From Verrucomicrobiota bacterium (GTDB taxonomy: Bacteria; Verrucomicrobiota; Verrucomicrobiia; Limisphaerales; JAEYXS01): a stretch of 16,417 nucleotides of DNA. Made by a program: the position numbers and the translations under genes. Position 1 is the first letter of the stretch. Every line of letters begins with the position of its first letter. Positions 1 to 7,589 of the stretch are shown one piece after another. Below the pieces are notes generated by a model. That model ran no database searches. It saw only the letters and a program-made list of their open reading frames with translations, and had not been told where the DNA came from. The stretch is taken from assembly GCA_021156225.1 (NCBI GenBank), contig JAJNBN010000111.1, positions 1 to 16,417 on the forward strand, in the 5' to 3' direction.

Positions 1-1468
1 TATTCTTCAGGTCCTGACCGTCAATTTTGATGGCTCCCGAGGTCGGGTCATAAAAACGGAACAAGAGGTTGACCAAGGTGCTCTTGCCGGAGCCCGTTTC
101 ACCCACGATGCCCAGCCTGGTTCCGCGGGGAATGGTGAGGTTCAAGGTGTCGATGACCGTCTTGTCATTATAGGCAAAGCTGACGTTCTCGAAGCGGATC
201 TCGTTCTCGAAGCCGTTCAGTTGCTTGCTGTCGGCCAGTTCCTTCACGCTCGGCTGCTCGGCCATAAGACTCTGCAGACGTTCGATGCCCACGCTGGCCT
301 GCTGGAAGAGCACGTGCACGCCGGCGAGTTTTTTGATGGGGGTGAACATCAGGATCACCCCGGTAAGAAAGCCTACCAGTTCATGGACCTCGGTGCGGGT
401 GGCGAAGATGAAGACGATGAGCAGCCCCAAGCCCAGCATGGAGATGGTTTCCACCAGCGGGTTCACCAGCTCGCGCGCCTGCACGCTCTTCATGTCGTGA
501 TGGATGATCTGCTTGCAGTAATCACCAAAGCGCTTGAGCGAATCTGCCTCCAGCCCGAACGCCTTGACCACGCGGATGCTGGCGATGGCTTCCACCAGCA
601 TGCTGGACTGGGAGATGTTCGCCGTGAGACTGGCCTTCACCGCTTTCCGAATTTTTTTGCCGAGGATGATGAGCGGGACGATGCACAGGGGTAGAAAGAT
701 CACGGCCAGGATGGTCAGCTGCCAGTCCATCCAGAGCAGGGCCGCGAGGGTGGCGATGATGGTGAAGGGCTCCTTCACGATGTCCGAGAAACCGTTGGTC
801 ATCGTCTTGTGCAGCACGCTCGTGTCATGATTGATGCGGGTGAGCAGGTCGCCCATGGTGGAGCGGTTGAAGAAATCGAGGGAGAGCTGGTAGAGTTTGG
901 CCAGCACGTCATAGCGCAGGTCGTTCATCATGCGCTCGCTCACCCAATTCATGCAGTAGCTGCTCAGATAACCCAGGAAACTGCGCGTGGCCACCAGCAG
1001 GGGCAGGAGGAGAAAGCCGCCGAGCATCTGGCGCCAGTCCATCGTCCGGCCCGACATGGGCAGCCAGGGATCAAGCGCTGCGTCCATGGAGGCCAGCACT
1101 TGCTGCGCCCGGCTTTTGAGCTTCTGCTCCGCCGCCAGCTCCAACGGATCGACCGGGGGCTGGCTCGCCACGGCGAGATTGGTGGCGGTCCCGCCGGGCA
1201 GGAAACCGGCCGGCGGAGTGATGGTGATCGGGCTGTTCGTGCTGACCGTGAAGTTCAGCGCGGCCGGGCCTTCGTTCGTCAGCACGATGGCGGCGGGAGC
1301 CGGGGCGTTGCCCTCCATCCGCTTGAAAATGGTCTTGGTGGCCCAGACAAAACTGGCATTGGACAGACCGAACAGCATTCCCAGCAAGATGCCCGCGACG
1401 AACCGGGGCCAGTACCTTTGCAGGTAGGGCTGGCCAAAGCGCAGGATCGACAGAATGCGACGAATCAT
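1..1468 (-). CDS. MsbA-like ABC exporter, N-terminal part (cut by left edge)
   Basis: Fused ABC exporter half-transporter, probably a lipid/lipid A flippase of the MsbA type in the inner membrane. The frame is open from the ATG at 1468 to the window edge (489 codons plus one base). Membrane helices appear near residues 20-45, 148-172, 232-270 and 340-375. The MsbA-like stretch DFFNRSTMGDLLTRINHD lies at 198-215. The nucleotide-binding domain starts near 423 with Walker A GETGSGKST at 456-464. Signature motif, Walker B and H-loop would lie beyond the edge. The first periplasmic loop (about 52-145) is roughly 80-90 residues longer than in typical MsbA and rich in Pro/Ala/Thr. The start is the first ATG, directly before the amphipathic N-terminus; no clear Shine-Dalgarno is seen. 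It follows yebC on the same strand but is cut off from it by a terminator. Family assignment is secure; the lipid A substrate is inferred. Confidence 0.93.
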   Translation of the reverse strand, partial: MIRRILSILRFGQPYLQRYWPRFVAGILLGMLFGLSNASFVWATKTIFKRMEGNAPAPAAIVLTNEGPAALNFTVSTNSPITITPPAGFLPGGTATNLAVASQPPVDPLELAAEQKLKSRAQQVLASMDAALDPWLPMSGRTMDWRQMLGGFLLLPLLVATRSFLGYLSSYCMNWVSERMMNDLRYDVLAKLYQLSLDFFNRSTMGDLLTRINHDTSVLHKTMTNGFSDIVKEPFTIIATLAALLWMDWQLTILAVIFLPLCIVPLIILGKKIRKAVKASLTANISQSSMLVEAIASIRVVKAFGLEADSLKRFGDYCKQIIHHDMKSVQARELVNPLVETISMLGLGLLIVFIFATRTEVHELVGFLTGVILMFTPIKKLAGVHVLFQQASVGIERLQSLMAEQPSVKELADSKQLNGFENEIRFENVSFAYNDKTVIDTLNLTIPRGTRLGIVGETGSGKSTLVNLLFRFYDPTSGAIKIDGQDLKN

Positions 1469-1524
1469 TCGGGGTTACTTTCGGTTGCGGGCCTTCCCTC
1501 CGTCAAGGCTGCGTTACCAAACAA

Positions 1525-1551
1525 AAAGGCGACCGGGTTACGGTCGCCTTT
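1525..1551 (-). terminator. Rho-independent terminator of the yebC-family gene
   Basis: A perfect 10-bp stem pairs 1525-1534 (AAAGGCGACC) with 1542-1551 around a 7-nt loop. Read on the minus strand it is followed by a T-rich run (TTTTTGTTTG), as expected for the end of the yebC transcript. It lies between yebC and the ABC exporter gene, so the exporter probably has its own promoter or depends on read-through. Confidence 0.85.
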
Positions 1552-1572
1552 GCTTAAAGAGGGTTCAAACGC

Positions 1573-2292
1573 TTACAGCGCGGCGTAAACATGATGCACG
1601 TCATCGTGGTCATCCAGCGTGTTCAGGAAATCGATGACCTGTTTGCGCTGGTCTTCAGTCAGTTCGGTACTGTTCTTGGCCTCGTAGCTCAGCTCGCTCC
1701 GTGTGATTTTCCAACCCGCTTTGGAGAGCCATTTGGAGACGGATGCCAGGTCCTTGATCTCCGTGGTGAAGCGGAAGCCGATGTGGCCTTCTTCGGTCTC
1801 GCCTGCTTCCAGCGGTTCCACGTTCTGGGCACCCGCTTCGATGGCGTCACCTTCGGCATCCTTTGACTTGTCCGTATGGGTGGCTTCCACGATACCGACG
1901 TGTTCAAAGAAAAAGCCGACGCTGCCTGGTGCGCCCAAGGAACCGGCGCGGAAGATGTGGCGGATGTCTGGCGCGGTGCGGTTGCGATTATCCGTCATGC
2001 ACTCGACGATGACCGGCACCTTGTGCGGGGCGAAGCCCTCATACAGCACCGTCTCAAACTCCACCTTTTCATCCGTCTGGCCGGAACCCTTCTTGATGGC
2101 GCGCTCGATGGTGTCCTTGGTGACGGAGTTTTTCTTGGCCTTTTCAATGGCCACAAACAACCGGGCGTTCGTTTCGGGGTCAGCCCCGCCGAGTTTGGCG
2201 GCGACGATCAATTCCCGGACGAGTTTGCCAACGACCTGGCCTTTTTTTTGCGCGGCGGCCTCGCGGCCAGCCTGTTTCCATTGAGCACCCAT
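1573..2292 (-). CDS. yebC: YebC/TACO1-family protein
   Basis: YebC/TACO1-family protein of 239 residues, near the usual family length. Members were long annotated as transcriptional regulators; more recent work links them to translation at difficult, proline-rich sequences. Family landmarks are FVAIEKAKKNSVTKDTIERA at 46-65, TVLYEGFAP at 81-89, DNRNRTAPDIRHIF at 101-114 and a GSVGFFFE segment at 123-130. The start chosen is the ATG at 2292 (MGAQWKQAGR); an upstream in-frame ATG at 2376 would add 28 residues that look nothing like the family. The N-terminus lacks the common HSKWANIKHRK motif and looks closer to the YeeN-like branch. It is divergent from the ADP-ribosylglycohydrolase gene (163-bp gap) and ends in a strong terminator. 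Confidence 0.93.
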   Translation of the reverse strand: MGAQWKQAGREAAAQKKGQVVGKLVRELIVAAKLGGADPETNARLFVAIEKAKKNSVTKDTIERAIKKGSGQTDEKVEFETVLYEGFAPHKVPVIVECMTDNRNRTAPDIRHIFRAGSLGAPGSVGFFFEHVGIVEATHTDKSKDAEGDAIEAGAQNVEPLEAGETEEGHIGFRFTTEIKDLASVSKWLSKAGWKITRSELSYEAKNSTELTEDQRKQVIDFLNTLDDHDDVHHVYAAL

Positions 2293-2455
2293 GGTAATGA
2301 CTAAATAGCTAAGGTTGAGGTCAAGGAATACCGCCCCCGGTGGATACAGACAAGTATTTAGAGGCGATTCTGCCAAAGCTGTGAGAGTGTGAGCAAACTG
2401 GGGCGGGGCGGTCTAAATTGGTAGAACGGTTGATGGTGTAAGGGAAGAGGGTTTC

Positions 2456-3535
2456 ATGAACAACCGTAACGTGAATGAATCGAGATTGGCCGGTTGTCTG
2501 CTGGGGCAGGCGGTGGGTGATGCCGTAGGGCTGCCTTGTGAACGGCTCTCTCGGGCGCGGCAAAGGCGGATGTTTCCGGATTTGGACCGCTTGCACTTTT
2601 TCTTGGGTAGGGGGATGTGCTCGGATGATACGGAGCATATGTGCCTGACCGCGCAGGCGGTTATTGCATCAGGAGGAGATGAAGCTCGATTTACCAAAGA
2701 GTTGGCCAAACGGCTGCGGTGGTGGCTGATCGGGTTGCCCGCTGGGACGGGCATGGCCACCTTGAAGGCGTGTGTTCGTTTATGGATGGGGATTTCTCCG
2801 GAAAGCAGCGGTGTTTTCTCAGCGGGGAATGGTCCGGCCATGCGCGCGCCGATCTTGGGAGTGGCCTTGGCGGATGATTTGAGGCAGATGCAGAAACTCA
2901 TGGATCGCTCCACGTTGTTAACGCACACAGATCCGAAAGCGCAGCATGGAGCGGTTTTAGCCGGGTTCGCGGCGGCTTGGTCGGTGAAGGGAGATTTCAA
3001 TGTGGGCTGGCCCGGACGGTTCCGGGAGTTTTATCGCGCCCAGCGGATCGCTGCGGATGCGGAACTGGATGCCTTGTTGAGCAAAGTGCTCGCGAGTGTG
3101 GCCCGAGGTGAGTCAGCGGATCAGTTCATGGATTCGCAGGGTATCACCTATGGTGTTACGGGCTATATGTATCATACTATACCGGCAGTGCTGCACGTGT
3201 GGTTCCGGCATCCGTTGGATTATCGTCGGGCGATTGAAGAAATGGTTCGCGCAGGTGGCGATGCGGATACAACGGGGGCGATTTTGGGCGGAATCATCGG
3301 GGCTTCTGTGGGCAAGGAAGGGATACCAGCAGAGTGGCGATCCAGTATCTGGGAATGGCCGCGTTCTTTGGCGTGGATGGAGCAACTTGCGAAGCCGTTG
3401 GCGGAATCAAGACAAACGAAACGGGCCGACGCGGCGGTGCCTTGCTTCTGGCCGGGCTTGATTCTACGGAACGTTTTCTTTGCGCTGGTTGTAGTCTTCC
3501 ACGGCTTTCGTCGGATGTTGCCGCCGTATATCTGA
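2456..3535 (+). CDS. ADP-ribosylglycohydrolase (DraG-like) family protein
   Basis: Probable ADP-ribosyl hydrolase of the DraG/ARH fold, an all-alpha binuclear Mg/Mn enzyme that removes ADP-ribose from proteins or small molecules. The metal-binding motifs are in the right order: SDDTE at 56-60, GNGPAMR at 124-130, THTDP at 156-160 and GGDADTTGAI at 267-276. N-terminal LAGCLLGQAVGDAVGLPCE (11-29) is the typical family opening. Length 359 is normal. The C-terminus carries a hydrophobic stretch (about 335-349) ending HGFRRMLPPYI, possibly a membrane anchor or tail. The ATG at 2456 follows a purine-rich GGAAGAGGG, a reasonable ribosome site. No ADP-ribosyltransferase or DraT partner is visible nearby, so the substrate is unknown. 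Confidence 0.93.
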   Translation: MNNRNVNESRLAGCLLGQAVGDAVGLPCERLSRARQRRMFPDLDRLHFFLGRGMCSDDTEHMCLTAQAVIASGGDEARFTKELAKRLRWWLIGLPAGTGMATLKACVRLWMGISPESSGVFSAGNGPAMRAPILGVALADDLRQMQKLMDRSTLLTHTDPKAQHGAVLAGFAAAWSVKGDFNVGWPGRFREFYRAQRIAADAELDALLSKVLASVARGESADQFMDSQGITYGVTGYMYHTIPAVLHVWFRHPLDYRRAIEEMVRAGGDADTTGAILGGIIGASVGKEGIPAEWRSSIWEWPRSLAWMEQLAKPLAESRQTKRADAAVPCFWPGLILRNVFFALVVVFHGFRRMLPPYI

Positions 3536-3613
3536 GGAGTTTGATGGAAGAATTACGTCACTAACTGCCGAGTTGCCAAAAGAGAACGAAAAAGGTCAAG
3601 TGAGTGCGAGAAT

Positions 3614-4471
3614 ATGGAAAGCCCATCCAAAACAATTTCTGAAGGAATCATTTTACTAGTTTTGTCTGCTGTCTCATACGCTGGAGCGTATTTGTATGAA
3701 TTTGGCTTTGCGGGGCATTTCGGTATTCCAAAGGAATACGTGTATGTAGATACAAGAGGGTTAGTGGTTTTTTTCGTGGTTTTCTTGAGCGTATTGATCG
3801 TTACTTATCAATTTTTGACCTTTATTCAAATTGCTCGTGAGGGAGACTCTGAGAGGCCACTTCACAAGCTATTGAAAAAGCAGTGCGTTTGGTTTGGTAT
3901 ACCCATCTTTATTGTATTTATCGCTGCAGCTCCTCCCAGAGAATGGTTCAACTTATTCCTAATTCCAGTGATACTGCTTGTAGGAGATATCTTGGGACCA
4001 TTTTTCCTTCGTAATGTTAAAGGGGGATTTCAATTGGCGTTTGAGGATTGGATGAAAGATGGAGGCTCAACAATCCCAACTCCGATTGACAACAAGTTAA
4101 GCTCAATATCAGGAAAAGGCCTGGTGAACTTGGTATATTTAATCATAATGCTGCTTTTCATCGCCAATGCAATGGGGGCTGGAGAAGCTCGAAGAAAAAC
4201 TGACTTTCTCTTCTCTTCAGACGAATCAAGAATAGTCCTCCGTAGATATGGAACCGATTGGGTCTTTGCAGAGTATGATCATGGCGCGAACAAAATAGCG
4301 CCTAATTTTATCGTGATTGATTTCGCCAAGGAGAAATTAGAGCTCAAACTGATCAGGCGGAATGTGTTCGGAAAAATTGAACCTCAAGTATCGTTAACAA
4401 AAGTATCCGCACAGGACCATGCTGAAGGACCTCCTCTAAGTGCCACAAATAGTGTGAGGAAGGCTCAATAG
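3614..4471 (+). CDS. Orphan multi-pass membrane protein, AT-rich
   Basis: I do not recognise a named family. The 285-residue protein has about five hydrophobic segments (near 11-30, 49-72, 93-106, 112-132 and 169-188), then a soluble basic/polar C-terminal domain (190-285) with beta-strand-like alternation. The loop after the first segment, YEFGFAGHFGIPKEYV at 28-43, resembles a motif I have seen in uncharacterised bacterial membrane proteins, but I cannot name the family. Its base composition and codon use (many A/T third positions) differ clearly from the GC-richer genes on both sides, which suggests recent acquisition. It stands alone, 78 bp after the glycohydrolase gene and 99 bp before kdsD. 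The ribosome site is weak. Function unknown. Confidence 0.85.
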   Translation: MESPSKTISEGIILLVLSAVSYAGAYLYEFGFAGHFGIPKEYVYVDTRGLVVFFVVFLSVLIVTYQFLTFIQIAREGDSERPLHKLLKKQCVWFGIPIFIVFIAAAPPREWFNLFLIPVILLVGDILGPFFLRNVKGGFQLAFEDWMKDGGSTIPTPIDNKLSSISGKGLVNLVYLIIMLLFIANAMGAGEARRKTDFLFSSDESRIVLRRYGTDWVFAEYDHGANKIAPNFIVIDFAKEKLELKLIRRNVFGKIEPQVSLTKVSAQDHAEGPPLSATNSVRKAQ

Positions 4472-4570
4472 CAGGCTGTTTTTCCGGTATTCCGATTTTG
4501 CCGCAATTCAATGCCGAGCGAACGCCTTCGTCATTGAATCCTGCTTCTGTCATAGGCATCTTAAGCACAG

Positions 4571-5542
4571 ATGAACCATCTGGCCCGTGCCCGTGAAGTC
4601 TTCGATATCGAAATGGCCGCCCTCAAGGCGGTCCGCGCCCAATTGGATGACTCGTTTGAGCGCGCGGTGGAGCTCATCGTGGAATGCCTTACCCAGCGCC
4701 GGAAGATCGTGGTCGTGGGCATCGGTAAGTCCGGCAACATCGGGCGGAAGATTGCAGCCACGCTGACGAGCACGGGGTCCACGAGCGTGGTGCTGGATAG
4801 TGTGGATGCCTTGCACGGGGACTTGGGTCTCGTGAGCGATGGCGATGTGGTCTTGATGATCAGTTACTCGGGTGAGACGGAGGAGTTGCTGAACTTGGTG
4901 CCCGCGTTGAAACGGTTTTCGGTAAAGCTCATTTCTCTCACTGGGGCGGCCAAGTCTACTTTGGCCAAGCATAGTGATGTGGTTTTGAACGTGAAGGTGC
5001 CCAAGGAAGCGTGCCCCTTCAACCTCGCTCCCACGGCCAGCACGACGGCGACCCTTGTGATGGGCGATGCTTTGGCGATGGCGGTCTTGGATGCGCGAGG
5101 TTTCAAGCAACATGATTTTGCGCAACGTCATCCGTCGGGGGCCATCGGGCGGGCATTGCTCTTCAAGGTGAAGGACATCATGCGCTCCGGTGCGCGGAAT
5201 GCCATGGCGGCGCAAACGCTGACGGTGAAGGAAGCCCTGCTCGTGATGACGCGGGCGAAGGCGGGCAGCGTCAGTGTGGTGGACAAGAAAGGCAAGCTGG
5301 CGGGCGTGTTCACGGATGGCGACCTGCGCCGTCATATGGGCACGGATGACAATGTGCTCTCCCGGACGCTGGCCGAGGTGATGACGAAGAATCCCATCTG
5401 TGTGAGTGAAGACGCGCTGGCGGTGGAAGCGCTGAAAGTTTTCAACGAACGGAACATCGACGACCTCATCGTGGTGAACGCGAAGAAGGAGCCGGTGGGG
5501 TTGGTGGACTTGCAGGATTTGCCGAAGCTGAAGCTGATGTGA
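4571..5542 (+). CDS. kdsD: Arabinose-5-phosphate isomerase, KpsF/GutQ (KdsD) family
   Basis: Converts ribulose-5-phosphate to arabinose-5-phosphate, the first step to Kdo of lipopolysaccharide; cytoplasmic. The 323-residue protein has a SIS domain (about 30-190) followed by two CBS domains (about 203-260 and 268-323), the full-length family architecture. Residues matching the four catalytic positions known from E. coli KdsD are present: K53 in GIGKSGNIG, E102 in SYSGET, E146 in KEACPFNLAP and H187 in QRHPSGAIGR. The usual HPAEALHGDLG region reads DSVDALHGDLG (76-86), a small departure. The start is the ATG at 4571; no strong Shine-Dalgarno precedes it. It indicates a Kdo-containing, Gram-negative outer membrane. 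Assignment is firm; alternatives such as GutQ are the same activity. Confidence 0.95.
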   Translation: MNHLARAREVFDIEMAALKAVRAQLDDSFERAVELIVECLTQRRKIVVVGIGKSGNIGRKIAATLTSTGSTSVVLDSVDALHGDLGLVSDGDVVLMISYSGETEELLNLVPALKRFSVKLISLTGAAKSTLAKHSDVVLNVKVPKEACPFNLAPTASTTATLVMGDALAMAVLDARGFKQHDFAQRHPSGAIGRALLFKVKDIMRSGARNAMAAQTLTVKEALLVMTRAKAGSVSVVDKKGKLAGVFTDGDLRRHMGTDDNVLSRTLAEVMTKNPICVSEDALAVEALKVFNERNIDDLIVVNAKKEPVGLVDLQDLPKLKLM

Positions 5543-5598
5543 TCAGGAGGCCCATTGAGGTGATTTGTTGGCGTTCCCGATATGTTGTAGATTACCGT

Positions 5599-5814
5599 AT
5601 GAAAACGGAATCAGAACAGACCAGCGATCCTAAAGTGCATGCGCGGAACATCCAGAAAATGCTTACGGAGATCATCGATCATGTCCGTGAGGATGTTGAC
5701 CGGGTAAGTGAACCGAAAGCCCAGGCTTTGTTTGAGACGACGGCTGAGGTCTTGATCGGCCTGCGAACTGCGTATGAGCATTATGAAACTGGCGCAGAAA
5801 AGGCGATGCGATAA
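5599..5814 (+). CDS. Small helical hypothetical protein
   Basis: A 71-residue, strongly charged, apparently all-helical soluble protein with no signal peptide or membrane segment. Heptad-like hydrophobic spacing runs from about residue 17 to 66 (IQKMLTEIIDHV, then AEVLIGLRTAYEHYE), so a small helical bundle or coiled coil is likely. No recognised family. Two starts compete: the ATG at 5599 (chosen because the protein pattern begins there) and an in-frame GTG at 5560, which would add 13 residues and sits 9 nt after a perfect AGGAGG at 5545-5550. It lies 56 bp after kdsD on the same strand and could be co-transcribed. Coding character is good but function is unknown. Confidence 0.72.
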   Translation: MKTESEQTSDPKVHARNIQKMLTEIIDHVREDVDRVSEPKAQALFETTAEVLIGLRTAYEHYETGAEKAMR

Positions 5815-5953
5815 ATCCTGCCTTTGAATCGGCCCCGAATATTACTGCGGAAGTACGCAATAGCGGCTGCACTCTAAATGCAATGCTGCTGGGCATACGC
5901 TTTCGAGTGCTTGTCAGCGTGCGAGTTTCCTTTCACACTTCGGCTATCACACC

Positions 5954-6751
5954 ATGAAAACTTTGAACCGATTGATGGTTGGCTTGGGACTGGCGGCATT
6001 GACGCTGACGAACGCGTTGGCCCAACCGACAGCTTTGGAGGTACAGACGGAATTGGATATGACTCTTTTTCAACGTAAAGTTCACTTCGAGGAGAAAGTC
6101 ACCAAGACGCTGACCTTGGATTACCTCCTGTATCTGCCCAAGGATTATACGACCGAGAAGACGAAGACGTACCCGACCATCCTCTTCCTGCACGGTGCGG
6201 GTGAGCGTGGGACAAACGTGAACAAGGTGGCGGTGCATGGGCCGCCCAAGCTGGTGAAGGCGGGCAAGGATTTCCCGTTTATCATCATCTCGCCGCAATG
6301 TCCCAATGGGCAGGTGTGGTCGGTGGAGACCTTGAACGCGTTGCTGGATGATGTGGAAAAGACGTTTCGCGTGGACAAGACGCGTCTTTACCTGACGGGC
6401 TTGAGCATGGGTGGTTACGGCACATGGTCGCTGGGGTTGGGTTTTCCAGAGCGTTTTGCGGCGATGGCGCCGATCTGTGGCGGGGGTGAGAGTATCACGT
6501 ATCTGCTGGGTAAAGGTGACAAGGTGCGCGGGCCGTTGCTCAAGAGCATGCCCATCTGGGCCTTTCACGGAGCGAAAGACCCCGTCGTGCCGCTGGCCGA
6601 ATCCGAGCGCATGGTGGAGATGCTGAAAAAGGGCGGGAACCAGAACGTGAAGCTGACGGTTTATCCTGAAGCGCAGCATGATTCATGGACGGCGACGTAT
6701 GATAATCCAGAGCTGTTCGAGTGGTTTTTGAAGTTTAAGCGGGAGAGGTAA
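5954..6751 (+). CDS. Secreted alpha/beta hydrolase (esterase / PHB-depolymerase-like)
   Basis: Probable exported serine esterase. Residues 1-23 form a Sec signal peptide (MKTLNRLM, hydrophobic core, then ALAQP with cleavage after ALA). The mature part shows the alpha/beta hydrolase order: FLHGAGERG oxyanion region at 78-86, nucleophile elbow GLSMGG with S151, acid D209 in HGAKDPVVP and H242 in EAQHDSW. It resembles the single-domain carboxylesterase/phospholipase and LpqC/PHB-depolymerase-like groups that occur in polysaccharide-degrading Verrucomicrobiota and Planctomycetota. Substrate cannot be told from sequence. The start at 5954 is set by the signal peptide; no Shine-Dalgarno is apparent. 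The next gene begins one base after its stop, so the two were probably translationally coupled. Confidence 0.9.
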   Translation: MKTLNRLMVGLGLAALTLTNALAQPTALEVQTELDMTLFQRKVHFEEKVTKTLTLDYLLYLPKDYTTEKTKTYPTILFLHGAGERGTNVNKVAVHGPPKLVKAGKDFPFIIISPQCPNGQVWSVETLNALLDDVEKTFRVDKTRLYLTGLSMGGYGTWSLGLGFPERFAAMAPICGGGESITYLLGKGDKVRGPLLKSMPIWAFHGAKDPVVPLAESERMVEMLKKGGNQNVKLTVYPEAQHDSWTATYDNPELFEWFLKFKRER

Positions 6752-6752
6752 T

Positions 6753-7228
6753 ATGAACTTCCCGACCTCCAAGTGCGCATGGGTGCAAAATCTCATTGTG
6801 GCTTTGGCAGGTGCGTGGTTGTTTCTTTGTGCGGCATTTGCCTACTCGCAAATGCCGCTTTATTTTTGGTCCGAGTATCGGGATGGTGCGGTGGCAGAGG
6901 GATTTTCAGGAGCGCTGAAATTATCGTTGGCACTGGCTCCCGTGCGGGATTTGGTGCCTTGGGCGGCGCTAGTTTTCCTTGGGCGTTGTTTCGCAGTTTG
7001 CCCCGGGAAGGGTGTGGGTGGGCTTGGGTATTGCTGGCCATTCCGGGATTCTGTCTGGCCGCCATTTTCCAATGGCTGGCGGCGGAAGCTTTTCTCAAAT
7101 CCGTGGCGATGAATCCGCCCGCACCTGACGGTCTCCGCATCGGTGCGAATGTGTTATTTATGGTCGGGTTGGTAGGGTTTGCGATTTGGCAGGAATGGCA
7201 GTTACGGGCGGTGACGCCAATAAAATAA
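6753..7228 (+). pseudogene. Frameshifted small membrane protein gene
   Basis: Two overlapping frames each hold half of one small membrane protein. From the ATG at 6753, frame one reads a hydrophobic helix (LIVALAGAWLFLCAAFAY) and continues sensibly to about 6965. From about 6986 the sensible reading is another frame (ALFRSLPREGCGWAWVLLAI, then two helices), ending at 7228. The nonameric repeat CCTTGGGCG occurs at 6957-6965 and 6977-6985. Removing one 20-nt period joins the halves in frame as DLVPWALFRSLPREGCGW and gives a 151-residue protein. A single-base deletion nearby is an alternative. No family recognised. The gene starts immediately after the hydrolase stop. It could be a true pseudogene or a sequencing error. 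Confidence 0.68.
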
Positions 7229-7235
7229 GGACAAC

Positions 7236-7430
7236 ATGAAGGGATATCGCAGAGCCAAATCTAAAGGGACAAGACGACGGCTCAGCTAGTTTGCCGAGGC
7301 AGACAGAAGCAATTCGTGAGGTCTTGGAAAGAGGGGATCAAGATGTTCGGGAAGGACGTGTGTTCACGCGGCAGCAAGCGCGACAGAGGATGGCCCGATG
7401 GCTGGGAGAGCGATGATGCGGTTTGATCAG
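7236..7430 (+). pseudogene. Remnant of a toxin-antitoxin pair
   Basis: In one frame, 7288-7416 encodes SLPRQTEAIREVLERG and then DQDVREGRVFTRQQARQRMA, ending RWLGER and a stop. This matches in style the C-terminal half of RHH/Phd-type antitoxins (AI-E-L-AD-AGR--HEEV---L--W). That frame has no ATG start; the ATG at 7236 is in another frame and stops after 17 codons. An ATG overlapping the antitoxin stop at 7413 opens a second gene (MMRFDQ) that terminates at 7431-7433, exactly where the inverted-repeat element begins. The overlap of stop and start is typical of antitoxin-toxin operons. I infer a decayed module whose toxin was cut by the repeat. The antitoxin family is a resemblance, not a firm match. 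Confidence 0.5.
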
Positions 7431-7431
7431 T

Positions 7432-7537
7432 AGGGCGCGACCCTGTGAACCGCAGCGGATGGATGGAGAGAGAGTTCTGAAATATTTTGCGGCCTGATTG
7501 GCGGGGATAAGTGCTGCGGGTCACAGACCCGCGCCCC
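7432..7537. repeat. Imperfect inverted repeat, REP/MITE-like element
   Basis: Two 25-nt arms, 7432-7456 and 7513-7537, are inverted copies of each other with 20 of 25 positions complementary. The shared cores are GGGCGCG, CTGTGA and CCGCAGC. A 56-nt spacer separates the arms. The right arm also folds on itself (GCGGGT-CACAG-ACCCGC, 7516-7532). Long, imperfect, GC-rich palindromes of about 100 bp between genes are characteristic of REP/BIME or MITE-type dispersed repeats. No transposase is present here. It lies between the toxin remnant and the chloride channel gene. Confidence 0.7.
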
Positions 7538-7589
7538 GGATCGGATATTCAGCCTCGTCAGGGAGGCAAAGTGAGGCTAACTTCCGGTC

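Noticed and set aside
221..1588. Plus-strand open frames over the ABC exporter region
   Set aside because: The minus strand encodes an uninterrupted ABC exporter with Walker A; the plus frames are low-complexity shadows.
3567..4520. TGCCGAG repeated on both sides of the AT-rich gene as a possible target-site duplication
   Set aside because: Seven bases is too short to stand out over this distance, and there are no inverted termini or integrase.
4571..5335. Long minus-strand open frames opposite kdsD and similar antisense frames across most genes
   Set aside because: They are His/Arg/Pro-rich shadow translations typical of high-GC genes, with no family resemblance, while the plus-strand frames match known families.
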